Below are positions 1-8,037 of a stretch of DNA of 14,536 nt, piece by piece. The stretch is taken from contig JALVPX010000124.1 of NCBI GenBank assembly GCA_027031565.1, positions 1-14,536 of the forward strand, given 5' to 3'. The position numbers and the translations under genes were made by a program. Origin of the DNA: Deltaproteobacteria bacterium (GTDB lineage Bacteria; Desulfobacterota; Dissulfuribacteria; Dissulfuribacterales; JALVPX01). Under the pieces are notes generated by a model. That model was given only the letters and a program-made list of their open reading frames with translations, made no database searches and was not told the origin of the DNA. Each line of letters opens with the position of its first letter. Within the stretch, counting starts at the first letter, position 1.

Positions 1-4
1 CAAA

Positions 5-1288
5 GTGATGGTGGATCACCTGAGGCAGCTTGGGGCCTCGGCCAGCTACGTACCAGATCCTGCTGAACCAGCCCAAAATGTTGTGATGCAACCTGCTGCC
101 AAGACCACAAATGATATGGAGGCTGCAAGCAAAAAGGAAATGTCACAGACAGATCTGGATGAAGAAGAACGTGCCTTTGAAAAGCGCTTGATAGCAAACG
201 CAGGCATAGAGGCTGACGGAAATTCCGAACAATTCACTGCCTCAAGTGAAGGGCCTGAGCTGGACAATTTATTCGACGACCATGAAACGCCGAGGGAACG
301 GATAAACTTCAGTAACAGAAGGCCCTGGTCATATCAGATTGCCCACCAGATTGCCGAGGTCAACAAAGAACTCTGGATCATCCTCTCCATGGTTCTGGTG
401 GCAGGGGTAATGAATTATCTGGTGACATCGCAATATATGATCCTCGGTTTTTACAGCTTTCCTACTCTGCTGTCAGCCTATTATTTCGGCAGGCGCCATG
501 CCGTGATGACAGCCTTTTTGACCATCATAATGGTCGGGGTGTTCGTTCAATTCAATGACAAGCTGTTTTCAAACAATTTGCAGCTCAGCCTTGCCGGAAC
601 TGACAAGTGGTATCACATCATGGCCTGGGGAAGCGTATTGATCTGCACCGCCTATGCCATGGGAACCCTTTATGAACGCCATATGCAGAAGGTGAGAGAA
701 CTGCAGAAGACTTATCAGGGCCTGATCGTGATCCTCCGCCATTTCATTTCAAAGGACCAGTACACCGAAAACCACTGCTACAGGGTCTCCATATATGCAG
801 CCAAAATAGCTGCCTATCTGGGCATGAGTAACGAGGAGATAGAAGACATCAAGTCAGCCGGCCTCCTTCACGACATAGGGAAGCTGAAGGTCAGCAGGGA
901 TCTGCTATATAAGGCAGCAAAGCTGTCTGAGGGAGAATATACTGAGATAAAGAAACATGTCAGAAACAGTGCTGAAATACTAGAGCCGGTGAAGGGGCCT
1001 CTTGGCAGAATCATACCTATTATTCTGGCGCACCATGACAGATTTGACGGCAACGGATACAGGCCTTTTAAAGGCGAAGAAATTCCTTTGGGAGCCCGTA
1101 TACTTGCCGTTGCTGACGTCTATGATTCCCTGACAAGCGACCGTCCATACCGCAAGGCAATGGCACCCACCGAGGCAAAGGCGATAATCGTAAAGGGTGC
1201 TGACAAGGATTTCGATCCCGTTGTAGTCAAGGCCTTCCTGACCGCCTTTGAAAAAGGGGAAATGGATGTGCCCAATGTGATTATTTAA
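5..1288 (+). CDS. Membrane-anchored HD-GYP domain protein (probable cyclic-di-GMP phosphodiesterase)
   Basis: Predicted signalling hydrolase; HD-GYP enzymes typically degrade cyclic di-GMP. The 427-residue frame has a polar, probably disordered N-terminus (about 1-100), four likely membrane segments (about 122-140, 143-162, 165-182, 203-222), a short helical connector and the C-terminal HD-GYP domain (about 235-415). Visible motifs are the HD pair (His289-Asp290, in LLHDIGK), His318 in KKHV, HHDRFDGNGYRP at 343-354, and ADVYDSLTSDRPYR at 370-383. The signature reads GYRP where the textbook form is GYP, and the second acidic position is Asp rather than Glu. Possible starts are GTG at 5, ATG at 8 and GTG at 11. 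No ribosome binding site is visible and the frame is open to the window edge, so the gene may begin upstream. It converges on the formate dehydrogenase operon and has no evident functional link to it. Confidence 0.85.
   Translation: MMVDHLRQLGASASYVPDPAEPAQNVVMQPAAKTTNDMEAASKKEMSQTDLDEEERAFEKRLIANAGIEADGNSEQFTASSEGPELDNLFDDHETPRERINFSNRRPWSYQIAHQIAEVNKELWIILSMVLVAGVMNYLVTSQYMILGFYSFPTLLSAYYFGRRHAVMTAFLTIIMVGVFVQFNDKLFSNNLQLSLAGTDKWYHIMAWGSVLICTAYAMGTLYERHMQKVRELQKTYQGLIVILRHFISKDQYTENHCYRVSIYAAKIAAYLGMSNEEIEDIKSAGLLHDIGKLKVSRDLLYKAAKLSEGEYTEIKKHVRNSAEILEPVKGPLGRIIPIILAHHDRFDGNGYRPFKGEEIPLGARILAVADVYDSLTSDRPYRKAMAPTEAKAIIVKGADKDFDPVVVKAFLTAFEKGEMDVPNVII
1285..1288. other. Overlapping convergent stop codons (TTAA)
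   Basis: The four bases TTAA supply the TAA stop of the HD-GYP gene (1286-1288, plus strand) and the TAA stop of the 95-residue gene (1285-1287, minus strand). There is no intergenic space. Any transcription terminator for either unit must therefore lie within the opposing gene, and I see no obvious GC-rich hairpin with a T-tract next to the junction. Confidence 0.95.
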
Positions 1289-1572
1289 TCAGAGAACCAC
1301 TTATTGAGTATGCCTGAGATTGCCAGTGCCTGTTTTTTGTTGGATATGTTGAACTTGCTCTGCTGCCTGAATTCGCCTCTCAACTTCCTGTAGCGTCTTA
1401 TCGAGACCTTTGGAGGGCCATAGTCACCTGTCTTTTTGTCCATTTCCTGATACAGGAACATGATAGTGGTCCATGAGCCCCGGGTAAGTATCTCTTTATC
1501 TAGCTCCTTGACTATCAGCCTTCCGGTTTCATCCTCATAATTGATTGTTATGTCTTCAATGTTTTCAGCCAT
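1285..1572 (-). CDS. Conserved-looking small protein of unknown function, coupled to formate dehydrogenase
   Basis: I do not recognise a named family for this 95-residue soluble protein. It is rich in charged and aromatic residues, with a likely beta-rich N-terminal half (ITINYEDETGRLIVKEL), a central block SWTTIMFLYQEMDKKTG, a basic segment VSIRRYRKLRGEFRQQSKFN and a C-terminal helix ending in KWFSD. There are no cysteines, signal peptide or membrane segment. The ATG at 1570-1572 lies inside the last codons of the formate dehydrogenase gene (8-base overlap), and AAGGG sits about 6 bases before it. This implies translational coupling and membership of the same operon. By position it may be an accessory, assembly or regulatory partner of the formate dehydrogenase; this is inference only. 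Its stop shares bases with the stop of the convergent HD-GYP gene. Confidence 0.8.
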   Translation of the reverse strand: MAENIEDITINYEDETGRLIVKELDKEILTRGSWTTIMFLYQEMDKKTGDYGPPKVSIRRYRKLRGEFRQQSKFNISNKKQALAISGILNKWFSD

Positions 1573-4500
1573 TATTTTCCCTTGCCGGACTCACTCTTAC
1601 TGCACAAACCTTGTATTCCGGCGTCAGCGTCTTCACGTCCATACCATGGCTCGTGAGAAAATTGGTCAATGTTGATTCATAATGAAATGTCATGAATATG
1701 GAACCGGGGCGGGAACGCTCCGTAACCTTTACCCTCGCCTTTACCTTCCCGCGCCTTGATTCTACCAGGGCCATGCCCTTGTCTACCAAACCAAAGTTCT
1801 CGGCATCAACCGGGTTGATTTCCACCATTTCTTCAGGGGCTATTTTATCAAAACCTGAGGATCTCCTGGTCATGGAGCCGTTGTTGTAATGTTCAAGGGT
1901 CCTTCCGGTTATCAGCACCAGTGGATAATTCTTGTCGGCATCTTCCTCAGGAAGAATATATTGAACCCGAACAAAATGGCCCTTTCCAATGGGGAAACTC
2001 TCTGTATGAAGCAGTGGGGTGCCTGGATGGTCCTTGCTGGGGCAGGGCCAGATCTGCCATCCTTGTTCCAGCCGTTCGTAGGATATGCCTGCATATTGCG
2101 GAGTAAGGTCTGCAATTTCATCCATTATCTGCTTGGGATGCGAATAGGACATATCATATCCCATGGCCTTTGCTATAGAACAGACGATTTCCCAGTCTGC
2201 CTTGGCCTTTCCAGGAGGTTCCACGCACTTTCTGATTCGCCTTACTCTTCGCTCGCCACTGGTAAAGGTTCCATCCTTTTCATAGAAACAGGCTGATGGA
2301 AGCACCACATGGGCAAGCTTTGCAGTTTCTGTCATGAACATGTCCTGCACAACCACAAAATCCATTGACTGCAGGGCCTTGTGTACGTAATGAATATTGG
2401 ACTGGGTCTGTGCTGGATCATATCCAACCACATAGAGGGCCTTGAAATTGCCTTCAAGGGCCTGATCATACATTTGAGGCTCAAGTAGCCCATCTGTGAC
2501 AGGCAAGGATTTCACCTTCCACGCCCTTGCAAATTTCTGGAGCACGTTCTCGTCATCGGTGGGCTGATAGCCTGGGAATGTGTAAGGCAGTGTTCCCATA
2601 TCGCATGCCCCTTGAACATTGTTCTGGCCGCGCAATGGGTTTATTCCCGAATGGGGCTTGCCCACATTTCCAGTGGCAAGCACCAGATTGGCCAAGGCCA
2701 TCACGCCCTGGGTCCCTCCCTTGTGTTCAGCCACTCCAAGGCCGTAGAGGATCAAAGACCTTTCTGCCGAGGCATAGAGTCTGGCAGCCTCCCGAATTAT
2801 TGCCGGATCCACTCCTGTAGAATCTGCGACCCTTTCAGGCGGATACTCCTCTACATGCTTCCTGACAGCGGTCAGGTTTTCCGTGCGTTCGTTTACAAAA
2901 TCCTCGTCAAAAAGGCCTTCTTCAAGGATTACATGGAGCATGGCGTTCAAAAGGGGAATATTGGATCCTGGTCTTATCTGCAGATGTATGCCGCCCGACT
3001 GCCTTGCCAGCTCCGCAACTTCAGTGACTCTCGGGTCCACCACGATCAATTTGGCGCCTTGCTTGACCGCCTGTTTCACCTTTAGGCCCACAATAGGATG
3101 TGCCTCTGTGGTGTTGGAGCCGCATATCAAAAGGCAGTCAGTGCCAACAATCTGCTCAAAAGGAGTAGTAGCCGCCCCGCTTCCCAGTGTGGCCAGCAGA
3201 CCGCTGACCGACGGTGCGTGTCAGACCCGGGCGCAATTGTCTACGTTGTTTGTCCCGATCACTGCCCTGGCGAGCTTCTGTAAAAGGAAATTTTCTTCGT
3301 TGGAACAACGGGATGATGAGAGAATGCCTATTGAATCTGCCCCATTTTCCTTTTTGATCATTGCAAAATTATCTGCAATTATCCCAAGGGTTTCATCCCA
3401 GTCCACTTCCCTGAAGGGCTCATCAAGGCTCTCTCTAACCAGCGGCGTAGTCAACCGGTCTGGATGCCTGTAAAAGGTGTAGCCGAAACGTCCTTTTACG
3501 CACAGCTGCCCGTGATTAGGCGGATGATTCTCATCTGCCTTAATCTCAAGGATCGAACCGTGTTTAACAATCGCCTGTATATTACAGCCCGTGCCACAAT
3601 AGGTGCATACACTATTTATGGTCTCGAGCTGGCCGGGCCATAATGGCGTAACGATTTCCTTCTTGGTGAGGGCTCCGGTGGGGCATGCGTCAACACAGGC
3701 ACCGCATGAAACACAGTTCTCGTTTAACTTTATGGAGATATCCTTCAAGGTGTTGTTTTCTTCATCCTCTGCAAATGAGAGTTCCAGGGCCTCATACTGG
3801 CAGGAACGCTCACATCTTGAACATGCAACACACTTGTTTGGGTCCACCACAATGAAGGGATGTGACTCATCAATCTTATAAACCAGTTTCGAGGGCGATT
3901 TTGATGCGATTACCTTGGAATCAACACACAATTCCCTGTAGGTACACTTTGAAAGACCGAGGCAGCCACACTCAAGGCATCTATCTGCCTCCCTTTTGGC
4001 CATTTCTTCCGTGAAACCGAGCTCGATTTGATCAAAATCAGCAATCCTTCGTTCAGGAGGCCTGGCAGGCATGGTCTCGCTGAGCCTTAACGAGGTGCCG
4101 TCAAAATTGTGCATGTCCACGTCCTCAAAGCGTTTTCCCTTTGAAAAGTTGAACCTGGGCTCGGCTATTCCTGCCTTTTCATGCATCAGATATTCATGGA
4201 TTGCGTACGCTGCGCGCCTTCCTGCCGAGACCGCCTGAATGACAGACCTTGATCCCGTGGACACGTCACCGCCGGCGTAAATGCCTTCCACGTTTGTCTT
4301 CATGCTCGAAGGATTGGACTTGATATTGTTTTTTGGCGTAAGCTTGATCGATGCCTCAATCTCTCCAAAGGCCTGGAAGCTTGGATCGCCTTCTTGACCA
4401 AGGGCCGCAAAAACAGTGTCCCCCTCCCACACAAGCCTGGAACCAGGCATGGGAACTGGGAGCCGAACACCCCTTTCATCGGGCTCGCCCAGAACTGTCC

Positions 4501-5725
4501 GGGCCATTTCCACCCGAATGGTCCCGTCATCCTTCACGATTCGCATTGGCATGGCCATCAGGAAGAACTGGACACCTTCCTTTTCGGCTTCTTCAATATC
4601 CCTCTGATGGGCTGCCAGCTCCACCCTCGACCTTGGAAAGATCACCGTTACATCTTCAGCTCCAAGCCTTTTAGCAGATCTGGCTGTATCAACCGCAACG
4701 TCTCCACCACCAATAACCAGCACCTTCTTACCAATGTCTGGGGCGTTGTTGGTATTGACCTGCTTCAGGAATCGCAATCCATCAAGGGCATATTCATGGC
4801 CTTCAACATTTAGTGCCTTTTGCCTTGGCAGGCCTGTGGCAATAAAAATGGCCGCATAGCCTTGATCCTTCAGGTCCTGGAGCACAAAATCCTCGCCCCA
4901 GCGTTTTCTGGTCTTAACGTGGACTCCAAGATTAAGAATAGTCTGGATCTCTTTATCCAACGGACGCTTGGGCAGCTTGTAGCTTGGTATTCCGTAGCGG
5001 AGCAGACCGCCCAGCTGATCCGCTGCCTCAAATATGGTTACTTCATGCCCAAGCTTGCGAAGATAGTAAGCTGCAGACAAACCTGCTGGACCACCGCCTA
5101 TAACAGCGACCTTTTTCCCAGTGGGTTCGGCATCGACTCTCTCAGAGAAGCCGTGCTCGAGACAATAGTCGGCCACAAATCGCTTCAAGTGATTGATGGA
5201 AACGGATTCGTCAATAAGGATTCTGCGGCATCTGGTTTCGCAAAAACGGGGACATACCCTGCCTACAGAGGCGGGTAACGGAAGTTTTTCCTTGATGAGC
5301 CTGAGGGCTGCCTCATATTCGCCTTTGGCAATCAGGTTGACATAACCTTGAACATTTATTCCGCCAGGACACGTCAAGTTGCACGGGGCACGGCAGTCGC
5401 CATAGTGAGTGGCAGCGAGATTCTGCAACCTCTGCTTTCTGTAAGCCTGCAACTCCTTGTTGTTGGTTTCAACCACCATTCCTGAAGCAACAGTGGTGTT
5501 GCAGGCCCTGGCTCTTCCCCTGCCTTTTATCTCGACCAGACATAACAGGCAGGGCCGCTTCGGCTCTTCGGCACCTCTCAGGTAGCACATGGTAGGGATC
5601 TTGATGCCGGCATCGTTGGCTGCATCAAGTATCGTATCCCCTTCCCTTGCCGTTATGTCAATTCCATCTATCTTAAGATTTACAATCCCAACATCCGAAT
5701 TGTTCCCGTGGTCCTGGCCAGCCAT
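1565..5725 (-). CDS. fdhA: Selenocysteine-containing formate dehydrogenase fused to a 2Fe-2S/GltD-like NAD(P)H-FAD module
   Basis: Predicted to interconvert CO2 and formate using NAD(P)H and/or ferredoxin, the first step of the methyl branch. The UGA at 3221-3223 is read as Sec835, giving 1386 residues; 5725 and 3130 are in the same frame. Domains in order: 2Fe-2S (C47, C59, C62, C75); GltD-type Fe-S region (C111, C115, C119, C158, C162, C166); FAD site GGGPAGL (about 210) and NAD(P)H site GGGDVAVDTARS (about 339), with GGDVSTG at 485; two 4Fe-4S clusters (C632/635/638/642 and C671/674/677/681); then the formate dehydrogenase domain. That domain has its own 4Fe-4S (C707, C710, C714, C742), Sec835-His836 and the R in PLRGQNNVQG (about Arg1032), matching the catalytic Sec, His and Arg of E. 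coli FdhH. The ATG at 5723-5725 has GGAGG 13 bases upstream, a long spacing. The metal (Mo or W) and the preferred nucleotide cannot be read from the sequence. Confidence 0.93.
3191..3209 (-). promoter_or_regulatory. Bacterial SECIS hairpin for selenocysteine insertion
   Basis: Eleven bases after the UGA, the mRNA forms a hairpin with strand sequence GGTCAGC-GGTCT-GCTGGCC. It has a seven-base-pair stem (one G-U pair) and a GGTCT apical loop. The E. coli fdhF SECIS also starts its apical stem 11 bases after UGA and displays AGGUCU in the loop, which SelB recognises. The hairpin lies inside the coding sequence, as bacterial SECIS elements do. It implies that the host has SelA, SelB, SelC and SelD. 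I did not see the bulged U of the E. coli element. Confidence 0.88.
3221..3223 (-). other. In-frame UGA selenocysteine codon of formate dehydrogenase
   Basis: The plus strand reads TCA here, so the mRNA reads UGA. The frame before it ends VDNCARV and the frame after it begins HAPSVSGLLATLGSG. This matches the E. coli FdhH active-site context ARV-Sec-HGPSVAG. Reading continues without another stop for 551 codons to the TGA at 1565-1567. Both halves carry intact catalytic features, so this is recoding and not a nonsense mutation. Confidence 0.95.
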
Positions 5726-5743
5726 TTCGGAATATGTTCCTCC

Positions 5744-6634
5744 CTACAGTTCCAACCAAGATTCAGAAAAGATCGTCTTGCCCATCAGCACCCTGGTGGT
5801 TTTGTAATATTCAAGCTCCTTTGGTGACAGGTCGTCTGGATTGGGTTCGTTGTCCTCCATAATATCGTGGACCAGTTTGACCAATTCAGGTCTTTCGCCA
5901 TGGGCCAGTTCGACCAGCTCGTGGTCATAGGTGTCGACAATGGCTGACCATATGCCGTGTTTCATCAGCATGGCCAAGTAGGCACGGTTGAGATAAGGCC
6001 TTTTTTCAGTGGAAACGCCATTTGATACATTGGAAAGCCCCACTGTGGATTTCACGCCCGGGGCGATCTCCTTGAGCATGTCCATGAATTCAAGGCCGCT
6101 CATGACCTGGTCAGAACCCAGTGTAATGGGGGTTGCTATGGGATCAACCAGGATCTTCTCATTTGGAATGCCTGCCTCATTCATGGCCATTGTAAGGTCA
6201 ACAGTCATGGCCGCCCTTTCATTTGAGTCCCTTGGCATGCCGTCAACACCCCACAATAGACCTACCACGTAACATCCAGCTTCTGCTGCCACGGGTATGA
6301 GTTTATCCATACGTTCAGGCTGCAGAGAGATGGAATTCATCAAATGACGCTCAGGATGTTTGGCAGCCTTTATGCCTGCAATCAAGGCATCCGCATTGGT
6401 GGTATCCAGCGAAAGGGGGCAATCAGTTACCTCCTCCACCACCCTTACGATCCAGGGCATAAGATCCGGGCCATCCTTTCTGGCAGGACCGATGTTCAGG
6501 TCCAAAAAATCGGCTCCATCGGCCACCTCTTCATTGGCCATCAACACGATAGGGCCTGGATCACGCTCTTTCATGGCTGCGCCTGTCCTCTTGCCCATTA
6601 TATTTATGCTTTCAGCAATACACTGAACGTACAT
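5744..6634 (-). CDS. acsE: Methyltetrahydrofolate:corrinoid iron-sulfur protein methyltransferase AcsE
   Basis: AcsE moves the methyl group from methyl-THF to the cobalt of the corrinoid iron-sulfur protein (AcsCD), joining the methyl and carbonyl branches. The 296-residue protein is a pterin-binding TIM barrel of usual length. Family motifs are visible: LDLNIGPA near residue 45, LSLDTTN near 75, VDPIATPI in the middle, and GLSNVSNGVS near 200. The start is set by AGGAGGA six bases before the ATG at 6632-6634. A longer frame reaching 6868 would run into acsC and gives non-homologous sequence. The gene follows acsC after 17 bases. Its TAG stop is in the same frame as the formate dehydrogenase start, which follows after six sense codons. 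Confidence 0.96.
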   Translation of the reverse strand: MYVQCIAESINIMGKRTGAAMKERDPGPIVLMANEEVADGADFLDLNIGPARKDGPDLMPWIVRVVEEVTDCPLSLDTTNADALIAGIKAAKHPERHLMNSISLQPERMDKLIPVAAEAGCYVVGLLWGVDGMPRDSNERAAMTVDLTMAMNEAGIPNEKILVDPIATPITLGSDQVMSGLEFMDMLKEIAPGVKSTVGLSNVSNGVSTEKRPYLNRAYLAMLMKHGIWSAIVDTYDHELVELAHGERPELVKLVHDIMEDNEPNPDDLSPKELEYYKTTRVLMGKTIFSESWLEL

Positions 6635-6640
6635 TCTCAA

Positions 6641-6647
6641 TCCTCCT
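6641..6647 (-). promoter_or_regulatory. Ribosome binding site fixing the acsE start
   Basis: The minus strand reads AGGAGGA followed by six bases (TTGAGA) and the ATG at 6632-6634. This near-perfect Shine-Dalgarno sits in the acsC-acsE gap. It shows that acsE starts here and not at an upstream in-frame ATG inside acsC. Confidence 0.9.
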
Positions 6648-6651
6648 GATT

Positions 6652-8004
6652 CTATGCAGGTTGCCAATCCCTCAAATAGGCTGGTAGATGGCTGGCCTCC
6701 CTTGGGCCGATCTGTATGTTCCAATCGGGAAGCTCTTCCTCGAGTTCGCCTTTTATGGATGCAAGATAACCTGGTATTATGAGGCTCCTGTGCTTCACCT
6801 TTTCTTCGATACCGCTCTTTTTTACAAACGAGGCAATGAGGTCCGCGCTGAACTTGCCCGCAGCCCATGCAGTAAGAACAGACAGCCCTTCCGTGTCCTT
6901 TATGAGGAGCCAGGCAGGCACCTTGCTGCCCTCAACTTCGCCTGAGACTATGAAATAGGTGAGCGAGAAATTGCATGTGATAAGGACCGGCGAATTTTCG
7001 TCTGGTCCGTTAATGGGATAAATGTCTTCCTGGACCACCATCGGCCTTTGCGGATCTGTGTATATATTGAGACGCTCCAGGAGCAGGGGAAAAAGGGTGT
7101 CTCCCTGGAGATCCGAAAAAACCAGTATACCGGCATACTTTGCAAGCAGAACCGAGGCTATGATTGATTCCGCCAGAGGATCTTGTGTCATTTCACAAGG
7201 GAAACAAATGGATGGGAATCCCACTGGGCGATGTTTGTGCTTTATGCTGGCACGCCTCATAACGATCTGATCCTCGAATACTCCCCGCACAGTTCTTGCC
7301 CCGGTATCCAGGACCAGGTCTTTAAGCCCTGCTTCCTGAAGCCTGGCAGAAATGTCTGCGGTTTTACCCAGGGTGGCCCCTTTGACGGCCAAAGGACATT
7401 CGACCTCCTTAGCCACCTCTGCCATCTGGTCTGCATTATCAGAGGTTGCGCAATAAAGAAGGGGCTTATGCTCCCCGCATGCCTTGGCTCCAGCAGCCAG
7501 CACCTTAGGGGTAGCACTCATCAAAACAAGCACTGCATCAGGACATGTTTCCCTGGTCTTTTCAATGAGTGCGACAAATTTCGACTCATCACCATCTGAA
7601 TCACGAAGAGCGATCATGTCTGCCCTAAGTGTAAGTCCCACGCGTTCGTAGCGCAGTTTGTTAAAACGATCCATGCGGCCCTGGATATCATCTTCCTGCA
7701 TGGATGTGTCTATCAGTACTGCAAAGGCAGTGGGATGCTCAAAACGCTTTTCATGGCGATAAAGGCATGTTTCACCGCCAAGGATGACCTGATTGTCTCC
7801 GCTTCCAAGGATTACAGTACGAATAGGAGGCGCAGAGGCCTCGCCGATCTTCTGCTTGACTTCATCTGAAACATATGGGCATTCAGCAATGTCTGCCTGC
7901 CCTGCCGCCACTTTCATGGCAAACGCCAAGCATGTGGGAACCCCACACTCCCCGCAATTTTTTTTGGGGAGCATTTTCATTATTTGAATTCCAGTCAGTG
8001 CCAT
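6652..8004 (-). CDS. acsC: Corrinoid iron-sulfur protein large subunit AcsC
   Basis: AcsC (CdhE-like, gamma subunit) carries the cobamide and one 4Fe-4S cluster. With AcsD it accepts a methyl group from AcsE and delivers it to cluster A of AcsB. The 450-residue length fits the family. The N-terminal domain shows C17, C20, C25 and C42 (NCGECGVPTC then ECP), the ligands of the cluster used for reductive activation of cobalt. A TIM-barrel-like middle follows. The C-terminal domain has the characteristic stretch from CNFSLTYFIVSGEVE (about 344) through PAWLLIKDTEGLSVLTAW (about 363) to the end, where the corrinoid binds. The ATG at 8002-8004 is preceded by GGGGTGAGG at good spacing. The gene lies 33 bases after acsB. 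Its partner subunit AcsD is not a separate gene here but the C-terminus of the MetF fusion. Confidence 0.96.
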   Translation of the reverse strand: MALTGIQIMKMLPKKNCGECGVPTCLAFAMKVAAGQADIAECPYVSDEVKQKIGEASAPPIRTVILGSGDNQVILGGETCLYRHEKRFEHPTAFAVLIDTSMQEDDIQGRMDRFNKLRYERVGLTLRADMIALRDSDGDESKFVALIEKTRETCPDAVLVLMSATPKVLAAGAKACGEHKPLLYCATSDNADQMAEVAKEVECPLAVKGATLGKTADISARLQEAGLKDLVLDTGARTVRGVFEDQIVMRRASIKHKHRPVGFPSICFPCEMTQDPLAESIIASVLLAKYAGILVFSDLQGDTLFPLLLERLNIYTDPQRPMVVQEDIYPINGPDENSPVLITCNFSLTYFIVSGEVEGSKVPAWLLIKDTEGLSVLTAWAAGKFSADLIASFVKKSGIEEKVKHRSLIIPGYLASIKGELEEELPDWNIQIGPREASHLPAYLRDWQPA

Positions 8005-8037
8005 TTTATGTCCTCACCCCTTAAATATGCACCATAC

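Noticed and set aside
1565..1567. A second Sec codon at the terminal TGA of the formate dehydrogenase
   Set aside because: It lies at the natural end of the FDH C-terminal domain (CAVRVSPARENNG). It is not in an active-site context, and the next gene begins just upstream of it.
1565..3130. Separate 521-residue formate dehydrogenase gene starting at TTG 3130
   Set aside because: It lacks the 4Fe-4S and active-site part of the enzyme. The frame continues upstream through 30 codons to the Sec UGA and joins the 834-residue upstream frame, so it is the C-terminal part of one selenoprotein.
4820..5278. Plus-strand open frames opposite the formate dehydrogenase and other operon genes
   Set aside because: They lie antisense to well-supported genes, show no protein-family signal, and have no operon-like arrangement.
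3221..5725. Formate dehydrogenase as a pseudogene broken by a nonsense mutation
   Set aside because: The UGA lies exactly at the conserved Sec position, a SECIS hairpin follows, and both sides are intact with no frameshift.
6635..6868. 78-residue N-terminal extension of AcsE
   Set aside because: It overlaps the coding sequence of acsC, has no AcsE homology, and a strong AGGAGGA sits before the ATG at 6634.
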